Assembly (NCBI GenBank): GCA_029747585.1
Contig: JAPEVF010000028.1
Location: 98,322 to 162,321, forward strand
Length of the DNA stretch: 64,000 nt
Reading direction: 5' to 3'
Origin: Pleurotus djamor
Lineage: Eukaryota; Basidiomycota; Agaricomycetes; Agaricales; Pleurotaceae
The notes beneath the pieces were generated by a model. It did no database searches. It saw nothing but the letters and a program-made list of their open reading frames with translations, and was not told the DNA's origin. The position numbers were made by a program, and so were the translations under genes. Shown in pieces: positions 24,216-34,607 of the stretch. Numbering within the stretch: the first letter of the stretch is position 1; each line of letters begins with the position of its first letter.

Positions 24216-27200
24216 ATGTCCCTTGTCGGTGCGTCAGGNTGTATTCTTTATTCCTCGACGCGAATATGCTTTGGGGATTGCACTCGCTTTGCATACTGAT
24301 TTTTGGATCGCCATGCAGAGAAATCAATCCCATTGGCGTCCCCAGAAATCCTGACCGCTTCATCTGCCCCAAATTCTCGACTATCCTCACCACCGGTATC
24401 ATCTGTTGACCTTGCCGTCGGGGTGAGGTTAGCTACTTCTACGTCGTCGTCCTCAGTGATATCCTCGGTGTCATCTGGCCTGAGCGCTAGCTCTAGTGCG
24501 GGGAGCATCTTGGTATCTGGGGACGACTCCTCAGGCAGGCGCTCGCCGTCATGGGATAGGTCGGCGTCGTCTGATATCTTGTCTCGACCGTTATCATTGG
24601 CTGGAGGAATCGACGGCCAAAATGCTTCATCCAACCCCAATCAACCAAATGAACCCGATGCCCAAATTCTGGAAGCACTCAAAAGCAAAGACAGACTCTA
24701 TGTCCTCAAACTAGGCGAACTTATGGAAGGCCTCATTAACGATCGACGGTGAGTTTCACTGTTCTTTTTGTCCATTTGGAATGGAGTACCCCATGGCGTG
24801 CCTTTTTCTCCCCGCTGTGCGATGTTGTGGAGCTAATCCTCGTTCTAGAAACCGCATCGAGACCAATCCTGCCACAACCTACCAAAGACTCCTTGTTCAT
24901 CGATGCTCAGCCTACTATGGCCTGCGTCCTGAGACCGACTCTGTGACCAAGGCTATCTATGTCTGTTATACTTCCGAGAGCAGAATGTGAGCTCCTCGAT
25001 ACTCCTTACGCCGCCACAAACGTTAATCACTCTCTATACAGCCCTACGAGACGTGTTCGTGAGCTCGTTCCAGCCGAAAATAAGTTCCAACCTGCGTTCA
25101 AGATCATGTCTCGCGCTCAATTGAACTCTAAATCGAAGCCTCACTCACATGCAAGCTCAGTTGCTGGTGAGGACAACGATCCATCTGACATCGAACCATC
25201 CGAGGCCGGCAGCTTAGGCGGGCGAAGCAACGCTGCTGGAGGAGCCAAGAAGCGCCCAACCATAGAAGAACGCGAGGCAGCCTACAACGAGGCACGCTCA
25301 AGGATCTTCATGGACTTTCAAGAGAAGGAAAAAGAGAAAGGTATTAGCGCTAGCTCTTCTACAGCAAGCTTAGTCTCCGGCTCCGGCTCGACCAGTGGAG
25401 GTGGTCGAAGCAGCGCAAGTGACGGAGATGAAGTCCTTAATTCACCTGTCACTGAAAGCGAACAATCGGCTCCTGTGGTCAGAGAAAGAGAGAAGCAGCG
25501 CCGTGGTGGTTCTAAGCGTGGTTCTGGCAACAACTCCGTAGCCTCATCGTCAAGATCGCTTCGTTCGGCTGCACCTCCTTACTCTGGAAGCGGTCCTAGC
25601 AGTTCCCGTGGATCCGGGGCTTCGTCACCGTCTATGGTGTACAGCGCTTCATACGACCCAGGGCATAATCCTGGACAGTACGACCCAGCGTATCATATGC
25701 CTTATTCTGGCACCAGCCCTGGAAGCGAGTATGCTCCCCACATCCCTTATACCTATCAACCCTATCCCCCTCCCCCGGGGCAGCCCCAGTACTATCCTTA
25801 TGCTCCTCCATACTACCCTCCTTACCCATATCCTCCCCCTCAGGGACATCCTTCTGAACCCCCCTCTCAAAGTCCCCCGAATCCGGAGCTCTATGGAACT
25901 CACTCACCAGTCCCTCCCATGAGCTACGGTCATCCTCCGTACGGATGGCCACCAAACAACATGCCACCTCCACATTTGCAGCAGCCTCCTCCTCCCCCTA
26001 TGGGACATCCTCAGCATCCACTACAATCCCCCCCACAAGGCCCTAACCCTCTCCCTCCTCCGTTCCCTCACCATGGAGCCAGCGCCGAACATCCGTCTTC
26101 GCAACTCCAAAATCAGCCGTACGGTTACATGCAAGCGCCTTACCCGTACCCCTCACCGTACTATCCTCCGTCTCATCCTCATCCTCCACCGATGCCACCT
26201 CCCATGTATCCTCCTCGGCCAGGAAATAGCTTAGAGCCGAACGGTCCCAACATCCCCGATCACGCTAGCAATGGACATATGTATCATCCAGGAAACATGA
26301 GCGGTAACTCCAGCAACGGCTCTGTCAACCATTCAAGGGCTTCGTCCCGCAGTAGCATGGGCTCTACTCTTGGGAACGGTGGTAAAGGTCGAACACCTGC
26401 CGTTCCCCCTTTAACTCGCGGCCCATGGAGTTATGGACCTGGTCCAACCCCTTCTGGGTATCAGCAGCCCATTAACAACGCTCCCGGCAATGATGCGTTT
26501 GGTCCCCGACTGAGCGGCACTCGACGGATGTCCAACAACAGTATGAGTAGCTCTGGATATACGTCAAGAGATGAGGTTTCTTCAACCGCTGTAAGTGTTC
26601 GTTAATCAACGTTGAATTCGCCAATTTAAACCTAGGGTGTAGTCATCATCCACGTCCTCTTCTTCAAGACGTACATACACCTCAACAAACTCCTCGCAAC
26701 AACACCCCTTGCCAGCTCGACCTGATTGGGCTGTAGGCTTGAAGCCTCAGCCGACTCTGGCGTCGTCTAGTTCCAATCGCAAAGTATCTCCAGTCTCTCC
26801 TCATCGCGGTCCCTCTTCAAATGGTGCTTCTCGACAACAACCTGTACTCCAATCTGCTGATTTCCCTCCGTTATCCAACTCTGACCGAGAAGCCCGCGCA
26901 CCCGCCGTTGCAGGTGCCTGGACGGATTCATCACCTATTCGGACTCTCGTTCAACCTCAACGAGGGCCTCCCACTGGACCCAACCCCATTATCATCAACC
27001 ACAACCAAACCGATTTCGACGATAGCAACATGAATATGAGACTTGCAGACACCGAGCGTGGTTTTGAACGTCCACCTCCCAAAGGCTCGGCAGAACTCTA
27101 TAATCCGAAGTTGCCCCGGAAGAGCATGTCGCCTAGTTCCAGGCAACAATCACAAGAAGAGAGCCCCTCGTCAAGACGCGATGCTTTCGTCGCTCAAATG

Positions 27201-27272
27201 AACACCCTGTCCCTCAATGACAGGTTCGAATCTGTCAACTCAACGAGCCAAGCAGGTACTGGCAAGTGCTGA
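24216..27272 (+). CDS. R3H-SUZ domain RNA-binding protein with Tyr/Pro-rich prion-like region
   Basis: Predicted single-strand nucleic-acid-binding protein. The start is a 13 nt exon (ATG 24216, MSLV) joined to 24319; the join gives VEKSIPLASPEIL. The R3H domain spans LGELMEGLINDRRNRIE, TTYQRLLVHRCSAYYGL (the Arg-x3-His pair) and SVTKAIYVCYTSES. A SUZ-like motif follows (KKRPTIEEREAAYNEARSRIF). The rest is low complexity: Ser-rich, then a long Pro/Tyr block (about 25740-26230, for example YYPYAPPYYPPYPYPP), then Asn/Ser-rich sequence. A last intron (donor after SSTA, acceptor GTGTAG) leads to SSSTSSSSRRTYTS and the tail. It is similar in layout to ARPP21/R3HDM proteins of animals. It probably acts in cytoplasmic mRNP granules; this is inference. 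Confidence 0.85.
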
Positions 27273-27631
27273 GTGCGTACATACGTGTTGTCTGTAAAAA
27301 CGCTGCTGTGAAGTATTGGTTTTTGTTCTGATTGATGTTGTCTTTCGTTGCAACCGATCATCGTTCTGTCCTTAATCTTCATGTTCGAGTGGTTGTAATT
27401 GATCATGTACCTTGTTGGGGGAGGACGGGATGTTGTTGGTGCCGATGTTGTGTTCAGTATACTATCGTCTATAGATATTGCCAAAGTGTCCTGTAGTAGC
27501 ACGAATAATTGCTTTAGCATTTCAAGTTTTCACAAGGGCTCTGCAGACGTCTTTTCGAGAAGAAGTGAGACATCAAAATAATCAATAAATTACACTGGAT
27601 TGACTTTTGCATATGTAGACTACTAAGTACT
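27273..27631. other. Convergent intergenic region, 3' UTRs only
   Basis: The region separates the convergent R3H and Bye1-like genes. It is T/G-rich with no coding signal. Confidence 0.5.
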
Positions 27632-30600
27632 TCAAGTCCATTGTTCGCGCCGTTGATGCCTATCTTCCCGATGATCATTTCCATTACGACCCCGAGGTCT
27701 TGACCAACCTGAATCCGATGGTCGTCGATTGAAATCATCATCTCGCCTACCACGACCACGGCCACCTCTGCCTCGACCTCGACCCCTCCCACGTTCTCCA
27801 CGATCAGATGGTGGATAGTCATCATAGCGCTTCTCATAACCACCACGATTATCCGGTGGGTAAGGTGGATAATTTGTTGGAGGCCCTTCGGGTCGATACG
27901 AGCCGTAGCCAAGGTTTGACCATTGATCATGATGACCAGGCGGTGGAGGCATAAGAGGAGGCGTGGGTGGGACTGAGGGCTGAGATAACGGAGCGCTAAC
28001 ACCTGGGATAGGTAAGGGATCGACTGATGAGGAGGTGAGTGATCGTAGCATCATTTGTATTTGTTCAGGGGTTAGAGACGCGACCTCAGCTGCTAGAACA
28101 GAGGGTTCGATGCGCGGTGCTGTTACGGGAGATGCGGTAGGGAAAGGCGGAGTGGGTAGTGTAGGTGAGTGTCCGTCGAGGTTGCCTGTGGAAATGTGAG
28201 GGAGGTGTGACGGTGGTGGAGCCGCGAGTTTGCCTTTTTGGAGAATCCAAATACCGATCAGGTAGTTCGCTGACCGTTCCTTTGGTAGACACAACGAATC
28301 GAGCATGTCGATGTAGTCAGGAAGAGGCTCGGAGGCTCGCAAAGGGATCATGTATAATTCACGACCTGGATGGTAGTCTTTAGGACGATGACCCCATGGA
28401 AATATGAGACCGTGGCGTCTAAAAGAAGTTGGATTAGCGACAAAAGAAAAGAGCATTGATGCGAGAGGACTTACGCTTTTCCAACGAGGAAATCCGAGAT
28501 AACTTGCAAAGGAGATCCATGCTCCTCTGATACGGGCGAAAACGCAGCTGCAATCAATTCCTTTCCTGGGTTCATTCGCATTTGCAATAGATATTCGCCC
28601 GACTTGTCTATAGGAACACGACCTTCAATGCGCAAGATGTCTGAAGGAAAGAGGGTCCTCCACAAAAGTGAGTCGGCATCCAAAGGTCGACCACCGATCT
28701 GACGTGCAATCACCGGTGTTTCTTGGGGGATCGTTGAATCGAGAGGCATGCTAAGCTATGCAATCTATGAGTAACCTGTTCAAAATGTGAACTTGTAGAG
28801 ACTTACTTTTCCTGTCCAAACAGGAGGTAGCGATTCAAAGTTGACCTCCTGCACTGGCGGGGGTACATCTGCAGAAGGGCCGGGTTCAGCGTCGTCCAAG
28901 AACATGTCGAAATCGCCATCGTCTGCGCCAGTAGCTTCCAAACCAGCCATGGCGTCACTAACATCAGTGATACTGGGAAGTAAATGACCTGGGGGCGATC
29001 CAGGAGGTGTTGTAGTAGGTTCTGCCTCGGACATATCGGCGGACGGCGCCGACCAGATAGCATTGAGGTCAAACGATTGTGGAGGCGTAGGTACCTCTGG
29101 CTTCGGCGCGTTCGGCGAGAATGGTGAGATGCCGGTGGTGGACGCGGCCAGAACGGGTGCAGAAGTCTGAGGAGGATTCGCCTCTGCAGAGGCCGTTTCC
29201 GTCATCGTAGGTTCGGCCGTCGCGACTTGCAAATCGTCGTCAATGTTGATGAGGTCGGCTAGATTGAGTTCGGGCTCTGCGGAGATGCCCGCAAAATCCG
29301 CCATAAGGGTAGGGCCGTTTTCCTCGGGGGAGATAGGCGACGCCAAGGCATGCATTGGCAAAGGAGGTGGTCCGCCCCAGTTTCCCGCCGCTGAAGTCGG
29401 GGATTCGGGAGGGACAGACATAGACTGGGTTCGCTGACGCTGGGTACGAAGACGCGCTAATCGTTCCCTTTCTATTCGCTCCTCTTCCTCCTTCTGACGT
29501 TCTCGCTCGCGATCACGCTCTCGTTGGTTCGCCTGCGCGCCATTGACATCCTCAATGTCTTGTAACCCTTTATGGGTGATTTTGGCACGAGGCGCGGTAA
29601 CCTTCTGCAATATCGAATGCTCTAGAGACTCTTGCTCCAGCATCTTGATAGACTGCTTTGTCTCCTCGTTCGCAAGATCAGTGGACGACATGGTAGATAT
29701 CTCTTTGGGGGTGATCTGAGCAGAAGCTATGCGNTTTGTGGATCATGACACGGTCATCCTTCCCTAAGTTAAATTGAAGCGTTCGGAAACGATCCCTATA
29801 TGCATTTGTTAGCAGGGGAAAAAATTAGAGAGGACGTTGCTTGACTTACTTGTACTTCGCCCCAGCATGGGGTTGCCCACTTTTATCAGGCTCAGAGTAT
29901 AGCTCGTAAAGACACTGTTCAAGCCCCGTAGTAAACTCGTTCGCTTTCTCTTTCAACTTCTGGGTCTCCTCCTCTGTCAACTCATCCGTGCCCTTTGCTA
30001 CAAACTGGCCGTCAAGATATGGGTACCTAAGAAATATCTTGCTGAACAATTCAGCCAATTTACCCAGGCAGTACTTCCTGGTGGGATCATCTGTGGCAGG
30101 CGTGGACGAGTCGCTTCGTTTCCGCTTAGGGTTGTTCTCCCTTGTGCTTAGGCGTCTTCGTTTGACCCCGATCGAGGATGATCGCCTGGAATGACTCTGA
30201 TCGTCTCCATCCGACATGGAGACATCTGAATCGTCAGACACGCGTTTATGGATGCGACGCTAAACGGAAAATAACAACGAATCAATGGGACATTCCAATG
30301 AGAAGAACGAATAACATACCTTTTCCCCTCGCCCTTTCCCTTTCTCATCTGATACATAATCGTCCTCACTATCAGCATTCCCATCTGACTCGGAGCTTGG
30401 TAGATCGAGTTCAACGTGTTTCTTCGTGCTAGTCCTGGTCCCTTGACCAGTTGCCTTGCTCGACTTGCTTCGTGACGAGGTGGCGCGGTTGGATTTCGGC
30501 TCGGGCTCGACTGGCTCGAGTGCTTCAGGACCTTCCCATTCCACTACAGCAAAAAGAAGACGTTAGAGAGGTGGTTCGTCAAGAAAATGGAGATGTAAGA

Positions 30601-31474
30601 AGCGATGTAGGTGGGCTTTCCCCGCCGAAAGTCAAAGAACGATAATACTACTACATTTTCAGGCTGACCAGCCTAGTCTGCCAATTAAGGCAGACATAAT
30701 ACAGTATTCGGGGTCAACATAGCCTCTCACTCACGCGGAGACTCGTTCAATGACTCAAGCGTGGGCAGTGATGCTGATATACAGCCGAGGTATAACNAAA
30801 TCATNAAAAAAAGTATGAATGCCAATTTTTATGTAAGGAAATGTATGATTTGTATGATACAGAATGGGGTGGAGAGCGTGAGGTCAGTATTGGAGAACAC
30901 TCACTGGTTGTACGAAGGCCGGTCTTGTCAGCGCAAGGTGGGCAGACATATAAAGCTGTATCACTGGCGTTAGCATCTAATCACCTCTAGAATAGGTGGG
31001 AAAACTTACCGATATCCTCAGCCACTTCTTCTGTCAGCTGGACACATTTGAAATGATACCTAAAGAGATAGAAGTTGGTCAATAAGAACATCAAAACCTG
31101 ATGTTTCGTGCGCACCATTCATGACAAGAAGCGCAGCGAACCATGGGAGTGCCATCGTCCGGCCCTCTGCAAGTGCAATACGCCTTAGCAGGGGCTTTCG
31201 CTTTTCCTTCTGCCTTTGCGCTCGCCTGTACTTTGCGTTTAACATTCCTCCCAGAGGCCGGCGCGCTCGCCTCGACTACTTGCAATGGTTTTACATCGTT
31301 TTCCTTGTCTTCAGATTGAGTCACACGGTCCGCTTCAGCAGTAGGGCCTTCGACTGGGGGTTTCTGCGCTTTTCGAGATCGCGTCGTTACCGGCGTGGTC
31401 GGCGCTGTAGTTGCTACTGTAGCTGCGGTAGCTGCAGCGGCCGTTGCAGAGCGCGTCCGTGAACGGGTGCTCAT
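27632..31474 (-). CDS. BYE1: Bye1-type transcription elongation regulator (PHD, TFIIS-central, SPOC) with RGG tail
   Basis: Nuclear factor that in yeast binds H3K4me3 and Pol II. Domains in order: a low-complexity basic N-terminus (ATG 31474); a PHD finger spread over three exons (CTCRGPDDGTPMVRCASCHEW, YHFKCVQLTEEVAEDI, ALYVCPPC); an acidic/Lys linker (VSDDSDVSMSDGDDQ, VKRRRLST); a TFIIS central domain (RKYCLGKLAELFSKIF, EQCLYELYSEPD, KYKDRFRTLQFNLGKDD, LEQESLEHSILQKV); a charged RERDRERERQ helix; a SPOC domain (IARQIGGRPLD, LRIEGRVPIDKSGEYLLQM, VISDFLVGKA, RHGLIFPWGHRPKDY, YLIGIWILQKGKL); then a Pro-rich region and a C-terminus of repeated RG dipeptides (about 27740-27800). All exon joins examined keep frame. 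Confidence 0.9.
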
Positions 31475-31630
31475 TGTCGTCCCGCTAAAAAGCTAATCGA
31501 TGAGGTTGTTGTCAAAGGCGTGTGTAACACCGTGACTCAGCCGGAAACATGTGAAGTCCATTGTGTGTATCTGTTGACACTGGGCGTCTATAGCGAGGGG
31601 CGCTTCCAGAGATTTGTTTTTGCACCAAAG
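31475..31630. other. Short upstream region of the Bye1-like gene
   Basis: Immediately 5' of the minus-strand Bye1-like start. No coding signal is seen. Confidence 0.4.
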
Positions 31631-32430
31631 ATGGTTTTTGCCACAANTTCGTTCACTTTCCCTTTTCGTCGTTCCTACCATCGCGGAGACATTGCGCCAA
31701 CGTTCGTCGCGCTATCTGTGCTCAACCATTCTCGAATGCTGGCGCTGAAGTCCTTCGAATCTTATCTGCCTGATCCCGTTCTGATCGACGAACCAGGCGG
31801 TCATCGTAGAACGTGTACAGTGGCACAGCGAAGGCAGCCATTTACGCACTGGTCCGCCCAGCAAAAGGCACCATCTCGGAACTCAGCAAAGACGCGTCTT
31901 ATGACGCGCTTTTTGCCCCTATGGTGTCGGAGAACCCTCCCTTTGACCCTCAAGGACACCTTCATTATCGTTGGCCGCCTACTTGCTGGTCGTGGAACGT
32001 GGGGCAACATTTGCTTTCTTTGTACCTTTCTCCTGAACTTGGCGGGCGAAGCAGTTCTTCAGACCGCACATCTCCATCCTCGTCTCGGATCTGCTTGAAT
32101 GATCTATTCGAGGCCTTTTGCGGGCTGACTTGTCCTCCCGGATTACAGCATTCGTGTTATTCGATCGGAACGGATGGTTCGACCAAGCCCAGCCTATCCC
32201 AGTGGCAGGGGCTCGGTGAAATTCGAAGACGTTCCAATAACTCTCGGTGCACCCGCTCTCGTATCTTAATAGACTATTACTGCTGGCCACTCTATCCACG
32301 ACGGGATATCTGTCAGAGCTAAATCATCCGGGCCAAGGGATATTGGATAACGCCAGCGACGTATCAACTTCAGTTCACGTCGACCGGGACTCGGCAACCA
32401 TTGTCTCAGAGTCTCTCACTCTGCTGTGAC
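31631..32430 (+). pseudogene. Broken coding-like region, unidentified (candidate gene relic 1)
   Basis: Plus-strand segments read like protein but fall in different frames without good splice sites between them: MVFAT-SFTFPFRR...SYLPDPVLIDEPGGHRR; TAKAAIYALVRP-KGTISEL and ASYDALFAPMVSENPPFDPQG; AFVLFDRNGWFDQAQPIPVAG; VKFEDVPITLGAPALVS; TITAGHSIHDGISVRAKSSG; and ASDVSTSVHVDRDSATIVSE. Stops and +1/-1 shifts separate them. I do not recognise the family. A decayed gene is the simplest reading; a chance effect or a strongly intron-rich gene is possible. Confidence 0.35.
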
Positions 32431-32899
32431 GATACCGCAGTTCCATGCGGTGCTGCAGTGCTTCTTTTGACTCCTATCATTTGTATTTCTCGTTGTTCGC
32501 CTACCCTCTCCATCCTACAAGGGATTGCAGGGTACTATCTTGTGCTTTCTTGTTCTAGAGGCTTTCAAGACTGTCTAGCCCACGCTGAACTGCATCTGCC
32601 CAACCCCCGAGCCTGGCGGCGACTACTGGGTTTCTCATGGCTTCGGGCGGCTTGACCGCATATCCAATTCGTGTGGGATGTGATTGACGGACGTGAGTAA
32701 GTTCTACCAGGCATCTGACTTGCTTCCCGAGTACGACTCAGTACGCGATTTGCGTATCAATTTCGAATAATGATTCACTGATACATGACTGCTGATATAG
32801 TTCCCAGTGGAAGCCTTAATGTGAACCGGATAACGATAAGGGTTGCTATTTTGATCCACATTGAAATTGGTCCTTGGTCCTAGTGCTGGCAAGAGGTAA
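32431..32899. other. Region without recognisable gene
   Basis: Only short unlinked frames; nothing supported. Confidence 0.4.
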
Positions 32900-33938
32900 T
32901 TTGGCCTCTGGAATGGATCGTTCTGAAACCTGCTAATGGTCCAAGCTTTTCAGGCTGTAACATCTTAGTCCATTCGCTGGGTCTATATGGGAGATTGATC
33001 GGTGCGTCTTGTGCTCGGCTGATGAAATTGCTTGGTGCTTGGGAAACATCACCCAGTGCAATTGATTTGCCCCGCCCTTTCGTCATCGAAGGTTAACCGC
33101 GGCATGAGTTCTCCGAGCTTCTCCACCGAGCTCTATCCACGCTTGTCGCCGTGATCGAGAATGATGTTGCAAAGACACCATCGTCTAACAGTATCGTCCA
33201 ACTGTCTGCCTTCGGTGCACTTCTTATTGGGGAACAAGGACGACCGGTCCGCCTCCTGGACTTATGATCAAGATAAGCCGAGACCAAAAACGACGATAAG
33301 GTGTGTTGCCGGCTTCGATCTCTCATCCTGATTCTGATTTGCGCAGATTATACTTCAGATTAGGCTCCAAGGACTCTGAGGTAGTTCCCGCTGTCAGACT
33401 CGTATGCAAGCTCTCTAGGTGCATGCGTGCATATGGTGTGGCGAGCATCCCATGGCTGTCGACCCCTTCTGAGTTCTCGTTTATCTGTCGTCAGCATAGG
33501 TTTACACCCGCGCATCTCTCCGGAGGATGTGAGAACATTTTGAATTTCCACGGAAGAAACGAGGACGCGGAACTATTGCAGGGATCGAAAAAGGATATAT
33601 CTGCGGAGGCGTGGGTGCAAATGCTACGAAATGGGGGCGCGTTCGACCACTAGGCAGCGCACGTGATGGCGTCTGTAGCTTTGGGCCAGATGCTGGGTGC
33701 CGAACTGCTGTATCGGGCTGTGTTCGTGCTACCTGCAGGTCAGGGTAGGTCCAGCTGTTCCAGGACAGAAATTGCGCACATCCAGCCGTCCTTCTCTTGT
33801 ATTGTGGCGCCCGTCATTGAAGGAGAACACGATGCAATCGGTACGGAGCCTTTGGTACCGCTCGACCGAGGGTTCGAGGGCCTGATCATTCATTCAGGTG
33901 TTGGGATCGGGGTGTCGCTCCAAGGGCTCACAAGGTAA
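32900..33938 (+). pseudogene. Broken coding-like region, unidentified (candidate gene relic 2)
   Basis: Plus-strand pieces: LLGAWETSPSAIDLPRPFVIEG (about 33033-33092) ends at a TAA. FSELLHRALSTLVAVIENDV and SSNSIVQLSAFGALLIGEQG (33106-33264) end at a TGA. After a plausible acceptor, DLRRLYFRLGSKDSEVVPAV...ISAEAWVQMLRNGGAFDH runs 33345-33653. A further frame 33663-33938 reads ELLYRAVFVLPAGQG...GFEGLIIHSGVGIGVS. Amino acid composition is protein-like throughout and the parts are in order on one strand, but in-frame stops interrupt them and no clear start is present. The family is unknown. Confidence 0.35.
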
Positions 33939-34607
33939 GATGTCTCGGGGCCACCAGTATGGAGACGGAGAATCAGACTGATATGGGCGAGAGAACATTA
34001 TTGCGGAGCTGGGACCTTGTGATACCAGAATCCGACAAACTCTCGGAACATTCGGTAGGAAGTTGATTCAGAACGTCTTGTATGTGATATGTCGGCATGG
34101 AATTTGATGCAAAAAGCGTCATCGTAGACATCATATCCAGGGGAAATTTACTGAGGTGTCTTGCACGGACGCGTTTATGATCATTATTCACTAAGCGCCC
34201 ATTCCTGTCAGCGAGCAAGGGTCTCCGGTCAACCAGCTCAGNCTCTCCCTCTCTCTCTCTCTGACTCCTTCCTTCTCCTCCTCGACCACCCTCTCCTCCT
34301 CGTACCCTCCGCCGCCGCCGCCAGTTTCGTAGCAGCTTCCCGGTTTGATTCTCATCTAGGGCTACAGGTAGGCTTCCTTTTCCCCCATTTCCCCCTTCCA
34401 GACCAGAAACATGGCCCACGGGGCTTCGAATTCTTTCTATCCGAAATCTTGGCCGGTTATCCTAATCCCATTTTACACCTGTCCGTCCAGATAATCCCCT
34501 TTATTCATCTTCATCAAGCGAGCCTCGTCCAGCTTATCTCTCCCGTCGCTTTTGCATGCCCCCGCACATCCCGACCCATTTCGTGCATGTCGATCTAAGA
34601 CCTTCGT
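33939..34607. other. Promoter/5' UTR region of the CH-kinase gene
   Basis: It includes a strongly CT-rich tract (34240-34340: a TCTC run and a CTCCTC/CCGCCGCCG run) typical of pyrimidine-rich fungal promoters. A minus-strand frame across it is Arg/Gly low complexity and rejected. Confidence 0.5.

Noticed and set aside
24248..24640. Minus-strand acidic open frame (130 codons)
   Set aside because: Mirror of the Ser-rich R3H-gene exon; Ser-rich sequence often gives Asp/Glu-rich antisense frames.
25318..25973. Minus-strand frames opposite the R3H-SUZ gene
   Set aside because: They are shadows of a Ser/Pro/Tyr low-complexity coding exon.
33973..34419. Minus-strand Arg/Gly/Glu-rich frame (148 codons)
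   Set aside because: It arises from the CT-rich promoter tract and has no complex sequence.
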